A stretch of DNA of 64,000 bases, taken from Bradyrhizobium sp. 170. Lineage in GTDB: Bacteria > Pseudomonadota > Alphaproteobacteria > Rhizobiales > Xanthobacteraceae. The position numbers were made by a program, and so were the translations under genes. Below, one piece after another: positions 16,559 to 24,796 of the stretch. Position 1 is the first letter of the stretch; each line of letters opens with the position of its first letter. The stretch covers positions 4,402,001 to 4,466,000 of the forward strand of contig NZ_CP064703.1 of the NCBI RefSeq assembly GCF_023101085.1, in the 5' to 3' direction. The notes beneath the pieces were generated by a model, which saw nothing but the letters and a program-made list of their open reading frames with translations, was not told where the DNA came from and ran no database searches.

Positions 16559-16798
16559 ATGGCGGACCAGCCGCGGCGGCCGAGAACCCTGAACGACGCG
16601 CGCACCGAAGCCGAGGCCGCGTTCAAGCGCACCACCACCAAGGTGGCGGAAGCGCCGCCGAAGACGCCCCGGCTTCCCGGCGTGAGGGAATTGATCTCGC
16701 TGCGCATCGATCAGGATGTGCTGGAATATTTCCAGGAAGGCGGCCCCGGCTGGCAGGACCGCATGAACGAGGCATTGCGAAAGGCCGCGGGCAAATAG
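16559..16798 (+). CDS. BrnA-like antitoxin family protein, no toxin partner
   Basis: This 79-residue protein ends in LISLRIDQDVLEYFQEGGPGWQDRMNEALRKAAG, the ribbon-helix-helix-like region of the BrnA antitoxin family. The N-terminal half is charged and probably disordered. BrnA normally accompanies a BrnT ribonuclease, but no BrnT gene is adjacent; cysK is 2 bases upstream and a terminator lies 43 bases downstream. It may be an orphan DNA-binding protein translated with CysK. Confidence 0.75.
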   Translation: MADQPRRPRTLNDARTEAEAAFKRTTTKVAEAPPKTPRLPGVRELISLRIDQDVLEYFQEGGPGWQDRMNEALRKAAGK

Positions 16799-16840
16799 AT
16801 CACCGCGAGCACGTATTTTGATTTTGCGAAGCGCAGAACG

Positions 16841-16871
16841 AAAAAGGCCCGGGATGAACCCGGGCCTTTTT
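16841..16871. terminator. Bidirectional intrinsic terminator
   Basis: AAAAAGGCCCGGG (16841-16853) and CCCGGGCCTTTTT (16859-16871) form a perfect 13-bp inverted repeat with a 5-base loop. It has a T-run on both strands and ends both the cysK unit and the convergent caspase-family gene. Confidence 0.95.
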
Positions 16872-16892
16872 GTAGATGGGGTCGCTTGCGGG

Positions 16893-18320
16893 TCAGCGCA
16901 GCATGCCGCCCACGACGCCGCCGATGAAGCGCCCGGCGCCGGCGGGGTCAGGACCGGGCGCACTGTGCTGGCGCGGTTGCGGCTGAGCTTGCGCTTGCGG
17001 TTGAGCTTGCGGTTGGCTGCTGGCACGGCGCTTGGCAGGACGCTCCTCGTCACTGGAACTCGCCGTCGGCGCGGTCGCCACGATCTCGGTCAACAGCGCC
17101 TTGTGCTGCAGCTTGTTGAGGTAGCCGCTCTTGGGATAGCCGCGGGCGGCCTGCCAGCGCGTGATCACGCCGCGGGTTGCCTGATCGAACTGACCGCTGA
17201 CCTTGGTGTCGAAGCCGAGCCCGGTCAGGCGGCGCTGCACGTCGCGGCGCTGGCCCTTGTCGAGGCCGATCTGGTCCTCGGTGGTCTGGTTGGCTTCATC
17301 CTTGAAGGTCGCGGGATCGATGCCCGTGCTCAGGTTGCGGGTTGCGGTTGCATCCTTTGCACCGCTCTCAAGCGAGGCAATGCGCGACAACGCCAGCGAG
17401 CGGAACTGACCGTTCGGGTAGTTGCTCAGATAGGCATTGAGTTCTTCCGGCTTGTTGGAATCCTTGATCGAGCGCCAGAACTCCAGTTCGACGTCCGACG
17501 CCTTTGAAGCGCCCGCCGCCGGCGTTGCAGCGGCCACCGCTCCGGGCGCGGGCGCGCCGTTCAGATAGACCGTACCGATCAGATTGGTGTGACCCCAGGG
17601 CAGTTGTCCCTTGTTGGTCTCCTCATTGACCTGGGCGCGGACCTTGGTCATCGCCTGCTGGATCTCGACGCCGGGCTGGGTGAGGTTGGCGAGAAGGGCG
17701 CGGGTGAACGGGCTGTTGTTGCCTTCCTGGCCATCGAGCGCGGTCTGGCCCGGGCCGGTCGCGAACGCGATCAGCGTGCCTTCGCCGGATTTCATTTCGG
17801 CGAGACCGGTCTGCACGTTGACGCTGCGGGTCGCGGCGTTCGACTTGATCTTGGCCGCAAACGGGTTGTCGCGGCAGGCATCGAGGAACACCAGCTTGAC
17901 CTTGGCGTCGCCCATGGTCTGCTCGAGCGTGAGGTCGATATTGATCGCGGCGCCCAGCTTGACGTCCATTTCGGATTTGATGTCGGCGTCTATCGGCAAC
18001 AGATAGTTGGTGCCCGAGATGGCGATGCCGTGACCGGCGTAGAAGAACAGCGCGACGTCGGCGCCTTGCGCCTTCTTGCCGAAGTCGAGCAGCCGCTCGG
18101 TCATCTTGTCGCGCGTGAGATTGGAGCCCTCGACCACTTCGAATCCGACATTGCGAAGCGTCGCGGCGATCGCCTTCGCATCCACCGACGGGTTCGGCAG
18201 CGGGGCTACGTTCTTGTAGGCGCCGTTACCGACGACGAACGCAACACGCTTCTCGGCGCTGGCGGCACCCGCCGTAAAGAGCATGCAGATGGCGGACAAA
18301 ATGAGGGTTGGGTAGCGCAT
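16893..18320 (-). CDS. Secreted caspase-family (peptidase C14) protein with C-terminal peptidoglycan-binding-like domain
   Basis: This 475-residue protein has a signal peptide (~1-22, ending GAASA). A caspase p20-like domain (~24-260) carries the His97 motif FFYAGHG and the Cys149 motif FLDACRDNPF, so both catalytic residues are present. The middle part has a short repeat-like helical region (FWRSIKDSNKPEELNAYLSNYPNG). Residues ~365-430 (QIGLDKGQRRDVQRRLTGLGFDTKVSG...YLNKLQHKALL) resemble a peptidoglycan-binding domain 1 fold. The tail is Gln/Pro-rich. Such proteins are orthocaspase-like, probably Arg/Lys-specific; the cellular role is unknown. Confidence 0.88.
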   Translation of the reverse strand: MRYPTLILSAICMLFTAGAASAEKRVAFVVGNGAYKNVAPLPNPSVDAKAIAATLRNVGFEVVEGSNLTRDKMTERLLDFGKKAQGADVALFFYAGHGIAISGTNYLLPIDADIKSEMDVKLGAAINIDLTLEQTMGDAKVKLVFLDACRDNPFAAKIKSNAATRSVNVQTGLAEMKSGEGTLIAFATGPGQTALDGQEGNNSPFTRALLANLTQPGVEIQQAMTKVRAQVNEETNKGQLPWGHTNLIGTVYLNGAPAPGAVAAATPAAGASKASDVELEFWRSIKDSNKPEELNAYLSNYPNGQFRSLALSRIASLESGAKDATATRNLSTGIDPATFKDEANQTTEDQIGLDKGQRRDVQRRLTGLGFDTKVSGQFDQATRGVITRWQAARGYPKSGYLNKLQHKALLTEIVATAPTASSSDEERPAKRRASSQPQAQPQAQAQPQPRQHSAPGPDPAGAGRFIGGVVGGMLR

Positions 18321-18387
18321 AGGAAATCCCCCTGCAGAATCGATAAAGGCTTTGGTTCTAACTCTGGACGGAGATTACAGAAAATCA

Positions 18388-18413
18388 CCCGCTTCGCGCC
18401 ACAAAAAAGCGGG
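18388..18413 (-). terminator. Weak hairpin between the EamA and caspase genes
   Basis: CCCGCTT (18388-18394) and AAGCGGG (18407-18413) form a 7-bp stem. On the minus strand it is followed by GATTTTCT. It is a possible weak terminator after the transporter gene, or part of the caspase gene's leader. Confidence 0.3.
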
Positions 18414-18495
18414 CGAATAACCAAATCCGGGGCCATCCGTTACCGTTGCGCCACGCTCTGTCGCGTGATCTAGATCACAGCCCGGCAAATAAATT

Positions 18496-19374
18496 TCAGC
18501 TTGGGGCGGACGCCTTAGTCGAAGAATTCGGTTTCAGGTTCAACAGATTGCCGGTGAGGATCAGTGCGGCGCCGAGCACGGTGAGCAGATCCAGCCGTTC
18601 CGAATAGATCAGCCAGCCGGCGGCGGCGCTCAGTGGAACCCGCAGAAAATCCATCGGGATCACCACGGTGGCATCCGCATGCAGCAGCGCGCGCGCCATG
18701 CAGTAGTGGGAGAATGTGCCGCAAAACGCGATCACCACGACCCAGCCCCAGAGATAGGTTGGCGGCCACGTCCAGACGTAGAGCGCGGGAAACAAACCAG
18801 CCACCGATTGCACCACCAGCATCCAGAACATGATCGAGAGCGTCTGCTCGGTCCGGGTGAGCGATTTGACCATCGCGACCGATACGCCGAACCCGACGGC
18901 GGCCGCCAGCGCGATCAACTGGCCCGGATTGACCTCGCTGGTGGCGGGGCGAACGATCACGACGACGCCGACGATCCCGAGCGCGATCGCCGCGATCTTC
19001 CAGATCGTCATGCGCTCGCCGAGAAACGTCGCGGCCAGGATCGCGGTCCAGATCGGCATCGTGAATTCGATGGCCACCACCTGGCCGATCGGGATCAGCG
19101 TCAGGGCAAAGAACCAGCCGAGCTGCGCGCCGTAGTGGATGAGGTTGCGCGCCACGTGCTGCGGCAGCCGCGTCGTCTTCATCATGCCAAATCCGCCGTT
19201 GGCGCGGATCAGCGGGTACAGCATCAGGAAGCCGAGGACCGAGCGCATCTCCATGAGCTGGAACACGTTGATCTCGCGCGCCGCCTCGCGTCCGGCGATC
19301 GTTATGATCAGCATCAGGCTGAGCCAGCCGCCCATCCACAGTGCAGCCAGGGTTTTGGATTGTGTGCGGTCCAT
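18496..19374 (-). CDS. EamA/DMT-family membrane transporter
   Basis: This ~292-residue inner-membrane protein has about ten transmembrane segments arranged as two EamA repeats, as in drug/metabolite transporters such as RhtA and YdcZ relatives. Typical phrases are EMRSVLGFLMLYPLI and HADATVVIPMDFLRVPLSAAAGWLIYSE. The start at 19374 (MDRTQSK) is chosen; an in-frame ATG at 19440 would add 22 residues. The substrate is unknown. It is preceded by a dispersed repeat. Confidence 0.85.
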   Translation of the reverse strand: MDRTQSKTLAALWMGGWLSLMLIITIAGREAAREINVFQLMEMRSVLGFLMLYPLIRANGGFGMMKTTRLPQHVARNLIHYGAQLGWFFALTLIPIGQVVAIEFTMPIWTAILAATFLGERMTIWKIAAIALGIVGVVVIVRPATSEVNPGQLIALAAAVGFGVSVAMVKSLTRTEQTLSIMFWMLVVQSVAGLFPALYVWTWPPTYLWGWVVVIAFCGTFSHYCMARALLHADATVVIPMDFLRVPLSAAAGWLIYSERLDLLTVLGAALILTGNLLNLKPNSSTKASAPS

Positions 19375-19505
19375 TCGGAAAGCTTGCGGGGTCGGAGGCA
19401 GGCCGGTATCGGCGAGCGCGCCACAATTTGCAATGCGCATATGCGGCGGGGCAGCGATGCGCGGCGTCGCAATTTCGCTGTGGGAGCGGCGGCCGGTTCA
19501 GTGCT

Positions 19506-19648
19506 AGAGCTCCGGTTCTGATTGAAATCGGAACCGGAGCTCTAGATTCTTGTTTTGACGCGTTTTCTACCGCAGATAAGTCTACGCAATCTGCGTAAAC
19601 TTGATTGCTATGCGAACCGGTACCCACTTCGCTTGAAAACGCTATAAA
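19506..19648 (-). repeat. Dispersed intergenic repeat, family C, copy 1 (longer version)
   Basis: Read on the minus strand it begins AGCGTTTTCAAGCGAAGTGG and ends with an inverted repeat around TCTAGAGCTCCGGTTC. Copies at 22289-22379 and 35817-35909 share the order AGCGTTTTC-AGCGAAGTGG, CCGGTTCGC, AAAACGCGTCAAA, TCTAGAGC, and a terminal hairpin around GGAAC. This copy carries about 45 extra bases in the middle. Confidence 0.75.
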
Positions 19649-19674
19649 GCGCCGGTCTCAAGGAGGACTTACGC

Positions 19675-20073
19675 ATGCGTATCTTGCAACCGGCCGAATG
19701 GTCGAAACCCCGCGGTTTCTCGCACGGTGTCGAGGTCGACGCTTCAGGCAAATGGGTCGTGCTGGCCGGCCAGACCGGCGGCGACGAGAAGGGCGATTAT
19801 GCCCCTGACATGGCCGCCCAGGTCGGCACGGCGCTGAAGCGCATCGTCAAGCTGCTTGGAGAAGCCGGCGCGGGACCGGAACACATCGTCCGCCTGACCT
19901 GGTACCTGACCAGCCGCAGCGAATACGAAGCCGCAGGAGCGGGCATCGGTGCAGCCTGGAAGGAAACGCTCGGGCGCAATTTCCCGCCATCGACATTGCT
20001 CTACATCGACGGGCTGGTCGACGTCAGGGCCAAGGTCGAAATCGAAGTTACTGCCTTCGTGCCCAAAAGCTAG
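19675..20073 (+). CDS. RidA/YjgF/Rid family protein
   Basis: This 132-residue protein has the Rid fold signatures GKWVVLAGQTGGDEKG, PEHIVRLTWYLTSRSEY and FPPSTLLYIDGLVDVRAKVEIEVTAFV. RidA deaminates reactive enamines/imines made by PLP enzymes. The canonical catalytic Arg of RidA (near ..NxR..) is replaced by a VRAK context, so I cannot say whether deaminase activity is kept. It stands alone, followed by a small hypothetical gene. Confidence 0.85.
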   Translation: MRILQPAEWSKPRGFSHGVEVDASGKWVVLAGQTGGDEKGDYAPDMAAQVGTALKRIVKLLGEAGAGPEHIVRLTWYLTSRSEYEAAGAGIGAAWKETLGRNFPPSTLLYIDGLVDVRAKVEIEVTAFVPKS

Positions 20074-20166
20074 CAAGGCGTAACCAGACATCACCAGGAC
20101 CATCACAAGGACCGGGCGCTTTCCACGTCAGGCGCGCCGGAAAAGACAAAAGGATATCGTGAGCCA

Positions 20167-20373
20167 ATGACCAGTCGATCGACCTCTGCCGACTTCGTGA
20201 CCGCCTTTGCAACCGGCTGGCCCGAGCACCAGCCCGACATCATGGTGCTGTCGCTGACCACGCAACGGGGCGTGCAGGATTTTGCGTTCAACAAGGAGCA
20301 GGCTTTGTTGATCGCCAAGACGATCAAGGAGACCGCGGCGAAGCTCGAGAAGCCCAAGACCAAGACGAGTTAG
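20167..20373 (+). CDS. Small conserved-looking hypothetical protein
   Basis: This 68-residue soluble protein (MTSRSTSADFVTAFATGWPE...FNKEQALLIAKTIKETAAKLEKPK) has an amphipathic, Lys-rich C-terminal helix. It follows the RidA gene by 93 bases. I recognise no domain. Codon use looks normal for the genome. Confidence 0.6.
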   Translation: MTSRSTSADFVTAFATGWPEHQPDIMVLSLTTQRGVQDFAFNKEQALLIAKTIKETAAKLEKPKTKTS

Positions 20374-20390
20374 TGCTACGGCACAACTGT

Positions 20391-20437
20391 CATCGCCCGC
20401 CTTGTGCGCAATTGCGCACTGGAGCGGGCGATCCAGT
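20391..20437. repeat. Intergenic palindromic repeat, copy 2 (inverted relative to copy 1)
   Basis: The 16-base palindrome GTGCGCAATTGCGCAC (20404-20419) is enclosed by ATCGCCCGC (20392-20400) and GCGGGCGAT (20424-20432), giving a cruciform or RNA hairpin. Same element as 5991-6036. It is followed by CCCCGC-TTTC-GCGGGG, a further small hairpin, before the next gene's end. Confidence 0.75.
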
Positions 20438-20515
20438 ATTCCAGAGATGTCACGGCTTGAAACGACAGGGCGCGGCGTACCGGGTACCCCGCTTTCGCGG
20501 GGTACGACAGCCGGC

Positions 20516-21070
20516 CTACTTCGACAGCGTAATATTGGCGGCGCGGAACTGGCTGTCGGCCTTCATGGCGATCTGCTGCTTGTTGCCGGTGGTCTTCAGC
20601 GCGATGCTGGCGCCGAATCCTGCCGCCTGGGCGATCACCTGGAAACTGCCGCCGGCGCCGCGGCCCTGGATGCTGCCGCCGACATTGCGGCTGGACTCGC
20701 TCCAGGTGCCGCTGACTTCGCCGCCCACCGCGACCACCGCCGCTTGCAGGTTGAACCTGTAGGCGTCGCTGGCGCAGGTGAGGACCATTTCCATGGTGGG
20801 GCCGTTCACCTTGTAGGTCGCGCGGCAGCGGATCCGCTCGCTCGAACCGTCATCCAGCGTCACGGTGCCGGGGCCGGACCAGGTGCCGGCCATGCCGGCG
20901 AACGTGCTGGACTGGGCGTGGCTGGTGGAGGCCGCGAAAGCCGTCAAAAAAAACGCGACGGCTGCGAATGTCAGCCGCCGCGCTTTGGCGAAAAATTCTG
21001 AAGTCTGGCTTGCCTTACTGACGGGACGCTTCCCATCGACCGCTGCACGCGACACCAGCTGAAGCCCCAT
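20516..21070 (-). CDS. Secreted hypothetical protein
   Basis: A protein of about 184 residues with a signal/anchor around KARRLTFAAVAFFLTAFAAS followed by THAQ-type cleavage (STSHAQ). The mature part is a beta-rich domain: MAGTWSGPGTVTLDDGSSERIRCRATYKVNG... VGGEVSGTWSESSRNVGGSIQGR. The start at 21070 (MGLQLVS) has GGGGAAATGG upstream and overlaps the preceding gene by 56 bases; the exact start is uncertain. Function unknown; it is paired with another secreted protein. Confidence 0.7.
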   Translation of the reverse strand: MGLQLVSRAAVDGKRPVSKASQTSEFFAKARRLTFAAVAFFLTAFAASTSHAQSSTFAGMAGTWSGPGTVTLDDGSSERIRCRATYKVNGPTMEMVLTCASDAYRFNLQAAVVAVGGEVSGTWSESSRNVGGSIQGRGAGGSFQVIAQAAGFGASIALKTTGNKQQIAMKADSQFRAANITLSK

Positions 21071-21368
21071 TCCATTTCCCCGATCCGGAGTTGCCACTGA
21101 GTTGACCGTTCGCATATGCACCATTGATCGAGACTCGCACAAGTCCCCCGCTGCCGACACTGCCGGAAACCGGACCGCCCGAAATCTTGCCGTCGGCGAC
21201 ATTCACGGTCGAGGTAGTCTGCGCATCGCAACTGCCCGTTTTTGTGACAACGGTAACTTGCCAAAGGCCGTCATAGGGCGACTGGGCGGAGGTGGGGGCT
21301 GCGGCCAAGGTCGCGGCGGAGGCAAGAAACGAGGCAAACAAAATGTCGCTGATGCGATTGGCGCGCAT
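21015..21368 (-). CDS. Small secreted beta-rich protein
   Basis: This 117-residue protein has a signal peptide (residues ~1-29, ending TSAQ). The mature domain begins SPYDGLWQVTVVTKTGSCD and has Gly/Ser-rich strands with two Cys residues likely bridged. It ends inside the start of the following gene (20516-21070), so the two are probably co-translated. Function unknown. Confidence 0.75.
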   Translation of the reverse strand: MRANRISDILFASFLASAATLAAAPTSAQSPYDGLWQVTVVTKTGSCDAQTTSTVNVADGKISGGPVSGSVGSGGLVRVSINGAYANGQLSGNSGSGKWNGASAGVACSGRWEASRQ

Positions 21369-21572
21369 GGATCAAAATCCTTGAGATGTGTGTGATGACA
21401 GGCCTTATCTGGTCACAATGTGTCCAAACTTGGGTGCGACGCAACACTGTGGAAAGTTCCCGGGATTTCAAACACATCAAGGTGAATCCGGTTCCGGGCG
21501 GCGAACGAGAAAAGTTGCGATTTCACCGCCGATTCTGTCCAAGCAGCCGCACTAAAGGTATTTTGGTAGGGT

Positions 21573-22172
21573 TCAGTGTTTAGCGTCGGGCAGGCTTGGC
21601 GCTTGGGTGGCGAACTCCTCTTCCTGCGGGGTGGCAGGGAGGTTGTTGTGGGTCTTGGCGTGAAAGATGACGTCAGCGAGCAGTTTCTGGCCGAGCGGTG
21701 CCAGCGCGCGTTCCCAGAGCTCACGCGCGGTCTCTCCCTTCCTGACGAATACCCACTCCTGGACGGCGATGGCGCCGGCATCCATCCGGTCGGCGAGGTG
21801 ATAGACGGTGCCGCCAGCGATCGGATCGCCCTCCTTGATGGTCCACTCCACCGCGGCGAGGCCGCGATGCCGGGGCAGGAGCGAGGGGTGATAGCCGATG
21901 CCGCCGAGTTTGGCGGTAGCCAGTGCCTCGCGGGTCACGCGGGCATGGCTGTGGGCGGTCACGATCAGGTCGGTATTGGGCGCGACTTCCGGTGCGGCCA
22001 CGCGTTTCGGATCGGCCTGCACGACGACCTCGATCCCGGTGGCCCGCGCGGCGGCAGCAAGCCGGTCCTCGCCATCGTGGACGACAACGCGGACGATATC
22101 GACCCCGTGTTGGCGCAGCGTGTTGAATGTCGTTACGCCGAAATGGCGGGAACCGACCAGGGTGATCCGCAT
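21573..22172 (-). CDS. Formyltransferase-domain protein (Fmt N-terminal-like)
   Basis: This 199-residue protein has the formyl-transferase fold: MRITLVGSRHFGVTTFNTLRQHGVDI, then IGYHPSLLPRHRGLAAVEWTIKEGD and GGTVYHLADRMDAGAI. The motif HPSLLPRHRG matches the SLLPxxRG folate site of methionyl-tRNA formyltransferase. It lacks the C-terminal tRNA-binding domain, so it is not a normal Fmt; it may formylate a sugar or metabolite. No partner gene is adjacent. Confidence 0.8.
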   Translation of the reverse strand: MRITLVGSRHFGVTTFNTLRQHGVDIVRVVVHDGEDRLAAAARATGIEVVVQADPKRVAAPEVAPNTDLIVTAHSHARVTREALATAKLGGIGYHPSLLPRHRGLAAVEWTIKEGDPIAGGTVYHLADRMDAGAIAVQEWVFVRKGETARELWERALAPLGQKLLADVIFHAKTHNNLPATPQEEEFATQAPSLPDAKH

Positions 22173-22288
22173 ATGTTCTTTCCGTCGTTAATCAGGCCGG
22201 TATGCCGATAGCACACCATGGCGGCCTGTTTCGACGCTGGCCCCGGGGGCGCGTGGGTTATCAACAGGGGGCCGGCCAGCGCAGGCAG

Positions 22289-22379
22289 AGCGTTTTCCAG
22301 CGAAGTGGAGGCCGGTTCGCATCAAGAAAACGCGTCAAATCAAGAATCTAGAGCCCAGTTCCGATCCAATCGGAACGGA
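22289..22379 (+). repeat. Dispersed intergenic repeat, family C, copy 2
   Basis: It begins AGCGTTTTCCAGCGAAGTGG, continues CCGGTTCGC, AAAACGCGTCAAA and TCTAGAGC, and ends in the hairpin GTTCCGATCCAATCGGAAC. Same element as 19506-19648 and 35817-35909. It overlaps the 3' end of a doubtful small ORF. Confidence 0.8.
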
Positions 22380-22521
22380 TAAGGGATCGCCCATTGATCT
22401 GAGCTCCTTCTTTCATCAAACGATGAGCAGTATCCCCGATTGATTGAGCTCCGCCATCAGTCGTAGCGCATCCTTTGCGTACTTGTTTGTGCAGGTGAAT
22501 TAGGCGTTCATTGCGCGCCAT
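22348..22521 (-). CDS. Doubtful small ORF after the DUF2235 gene
   Basis: A 57-residue open frame (MARNERLIHLHKQVRKGCA...) begins just before the stop of the DUF2235 gene and ends inside a dispersed repeat. The repeat-derived C-terminus and lack of recognisable domains argue against a conserved gene; the overlapped start argues for possible coupling. Confidence 0.25.
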   Translation of the reverse strand: MARNERLIHLHKQVRKGCATTDGGAQSIGDTAHRLMKEGAQINGRSLIRSDWIGTGL

Positions 22522-23665
22522 TTGGACTTCCATAGAAGCTCAAATACTCTCGGTGCTTCGCCAGCGCCTTTGGACGATAGGGTCGGTCGCCGGTCACGCA
22601 ACGTGCCTTGGCTAAGCCAAAGCGGTTGCGAACAAAGTCTTCATGTAGGATGTCCGGCCCATTGCCGTCTCGTACGCCTTCCCTGGTGCCCTCGGTCCAG
22701 GCGCGACCCCATCCGGTCCGCTCGTCGTGCTGGATGCCTTCGTATGAAGGCGTCAGCTTGGTCATATCCACGATGAGCGGATGCTCGACTGCCATTGCCT
22801 CATTGATCATCCACTCCAGCGCCAAATCGGATAGGCCCGTCTCGCGATAGCCACCGCCCACGTCGGAATGCACGCCGGGAAACCAAACTTGCTTGATACG
22901 ATCACGCGCTTTGGCTTCCGGCGATTCTTCCGACTCGTCCCAAATCTCCGGCGCGAAGATTTCGCGGTTTTCGTCGATCGAGAGCGCTTGGCGTCCGTAG
23001 GGGATGCTGGGAATCAGCGAGGCATTGTGGAAGGCGTGACGCCACAAGACCAATCCGCTTGAGCCCGGAATGCCGAGCGCGCGCACGGTGTCCCAGACTC
23101 CAATAAAATAGGGAAAGGGAGGGTTGCTGGAATCGATGGAAAGGCTCTGGTAGCGATTGCGATATTGCAGGCCAAGGGCAATGCGCTCTTCTTGCTTCTC
23201 ATTGCCTCCGTAGTGCTTGTAGACCGTCTCAACCGCCTCCTCGACAAGCGCCAATCGACCCTTCTTATTCTGACGGTCGCGAGGACTGTTTCCCGCGGCG
23301 TCGCGTTGCGGAATACCACACAGCGACAGCACGCCGCCGAGACTGCGTACAGTAAACGCACCGCGACTGAATCCGAAAAGAAAAACCCGGTCACCCGGTT
23401 CATAGTATTCGATGAGCGCTGTATAGCAGTCCTTGATATTTTGTGAGATTCCGAGGCCCGTCGCCCGGCTGGCGAGATCGTACGCCCAACGCCACCACTC
23501 ACGCTTGTGCTCCACACCCAGCCCTTCATCATAGAAGGTTACCTGTCGAGCGGCGGCAGCCTTTTTCGTTGCGTCCCATAGCTTCCAGACGTTGGTGCGC
23601 TCCGTCTTCGGCATGCTAGCACCTTGGCCAGTTCCGTCGGAAAATATCACAATGTTCTTCGCCAT
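22508..23665 (-). CDS. DUF2235 alpha/beta-hydrolase (Tle1-like phospholipase superfamily)
   Basis: This 385-residue protein opens with KNIVIFSDGTGQG and has the nucleophile Ser100 in FGFSRGAFTVR, the Asp-containing VWDTVRALG and the His-containing FPGVHSDVGGGY: the catalytic plan of DUF2235 hydrolases, which include type VI secretion phospholipase effectors. The start at 23665 has GGAGCAAGAAC upstream. No VgrG, Hcp, adaptor or immunity gene is nearby, so a secreted-effector role is not supported here. GC content is visibly lower than flanking genes and integrase debris lies next to it, suggesting acquisition. Confidence 0.85.
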   Translation of the reverse strand: MAKNIVIFSDGTGQGASMPKTERTNVWKLWDATKKAAAARQVTFYDEGLGVEHKREWWRWAYDLASRATGLGISQNIKDCYTALIEYYEPGDRVFLFGFSRGAFTVRSLGGVLSLCGIPQRDAAGNSPRDRQNKKGRLALVEEAVETVYKHYGGNEKQEERIALGLQYRNRYQSLSIDSSNPPFPYFIGVWDTVRALGIPGSSGLVLWRHAFHNASLIPSIPYGRQALSIDENREIFAPEIWDESEESPEAKARDRIKQVWFPGVHSDVGGGYRETGLSDLALEWMINEAMAVEHPLIVDMTKLTPSYEGIQHDERTGWGRAWTEGTREGVRDGNGPDILHEDFVRNRFGLAKARCVTGDRPYRPKALAKHREYLSFYGSPNGAQ

Positions 23666-23904
23666 GTTCTTGCTCCGCTTTTTTTCCCGGAACGGGGGAT
23701 CACCGGCGCTTTGGGACATGCACGGCCTAAGCGAAGGGAGGCCGTCGCGGTTGGATCTCGTTCGCTGCGAAGGCGTTATGAGTGAATAAAGCAGCCGCTG
23801 GGAACACAACTTTTAGAGCAATTATTTCAAGTTCGCACTTCAAGTTTTATGTACCAAAGGTTGTTCCACGATATATTGTCAACAACCCAGACCAAAATTG
23901 CGAC

Positions 23905-24057
23905 CGCGACGATGGCGATGCGTTCTCCGCTGCGCTCAACAAGTTCGTTGAAGATCATGGCTTGCGCGAGAGCGAGCGTCACACTCTGTATTCGCTGCGC
24001 CACGGTTTCAACGATCGGCTGCGCGAGACCGAAGCGTCGGACGAACTAAAGGATGAG
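23905..24057 (+). pseudogene. C-terminal fragment of a tyrosine recombinase (phage-type integrase)
   Basis: In one plus-strand frame, NKFVEDHGLRESERHTLYSLRHGFNDRLRETEASDELKDE is read (given here as overlapping key phrases FVEDHGL, HTLYSLRHGF, DRLRETEA). This matches the RxxH-type catalytic region of phage integrases (H..LYSLRH.F). The catalytic Tyr region and the N-terminal part are missing, and similarity stops abruptly at about 24057, where a truncated gene on the other strand ends. Confidence 0.65.
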
Positions 24058-24258
24058 TTTCAGCACGGCCTCGCGAATGTAGTTCGGCCCGGTGCTGTTC
24101 TCGGAAACGACGACGAAATTTGCCGGCATCGAGAACGTGACGAGCTGGCCGAAGATCGGCGAGATGACCCTGAACGCGGTGGGGGCGGGGGCTTGCGCGG
24201 ACGCGGCCGAAGCGATCAACGCGCCCAGCGCCGCCACGCATAGGCCGGTTCTCGTCAT
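24046..24258 (-). pseudogene. Secreted protein gene truncated at the integrase junction
   Basis: A 70-codon frame starting at 24258 (GGGGGAAG upstream) encodes a signal peptide (MTRTGLCVAALGALIASAAS) and a short mature part with FRVISPIFGQLVTFSMPANFV. The last residues (LKLIL) are read from the integrase fragment, so the original gene has probably lost its 3' part. It may still be expressed as a short secreted peptide. Confidence 0.5.
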
Positions 24259-24391
24259 CGCCGACTTCCCCCAATGCACGCCCGACCATGGGCAGAAGCG
24301 GTGGCGCCTGCCAGCGTGAGTGGCGTCACATCGGCAACGAACGACGCGGCGCTACCGTTGGGGCCAGGATTGGCAACTACGGACTGCCAGC

Positions 24392-24796
24392 ATGAAACGC
24401 CTTCTCATCTTTGCCGCCATAGCGCCGCCACTCGGCTTCGTCGTCGCGTTCTGGGTGATGCTGCAAATTGCCAATTGGCTTGCGGGCAGCCCGAACACGT
24501 TCGATGTCGCGCAAATCATGATGCTGCCGACGATATATCTGGTCGGGTTGATCCCCGCGCTATTGGCCGCGTGGTTCGACCATGCGCTGGCAAAGCGCAA
24601 TGTCTCGTACCGCATCGCGCTCACGGCGCTGTTCGGCTACGCGATCTGCTACCTGCCGCTGGCAGCAGCGTTCTGGATCGGCTTCGCCCATCGGCCGGAT
24701 GTCCTGCTGTTTGGCCTGATCGGCGCGGTGCCGTCAGCGGTGTGTTCGTGGCTGGCGGCGGAGCGGCAGGCGCCTGACCTCGTTCCGTCACCATGA
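24392..24796 (+). CDS. Small four-helix membrane protein
   Basis: This 134-residue inner-membrane protein has about four hydrophobic segments (LLIFAAIAPPLGFVVAFWVM; MMLPTIYLVGLIPALLAAW; IALTALFGYAICYLPLAAAF; VLLFGLIGAVPSAVCSWLA). It resembles the DUF5413 type of small rhizobial membrane proteins; the function is unknown. The start at 24392 puts the first helix at the N-terminus. Its end overlaps the convergent gene by 9 bases. Confidence 0.7.
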   Translation: MKRLLIFAAIAPPLGFVVAFWVMLQIANWLAGSPNTFDVAQIMMLPTIYLVGLIPALLAAWFDHALAKRNVSYRIALTALFGYAICYLPLAAAFWIGFAHRPDVLLFGLIGAVPSAVCSWLAAERQAPDLVPSP

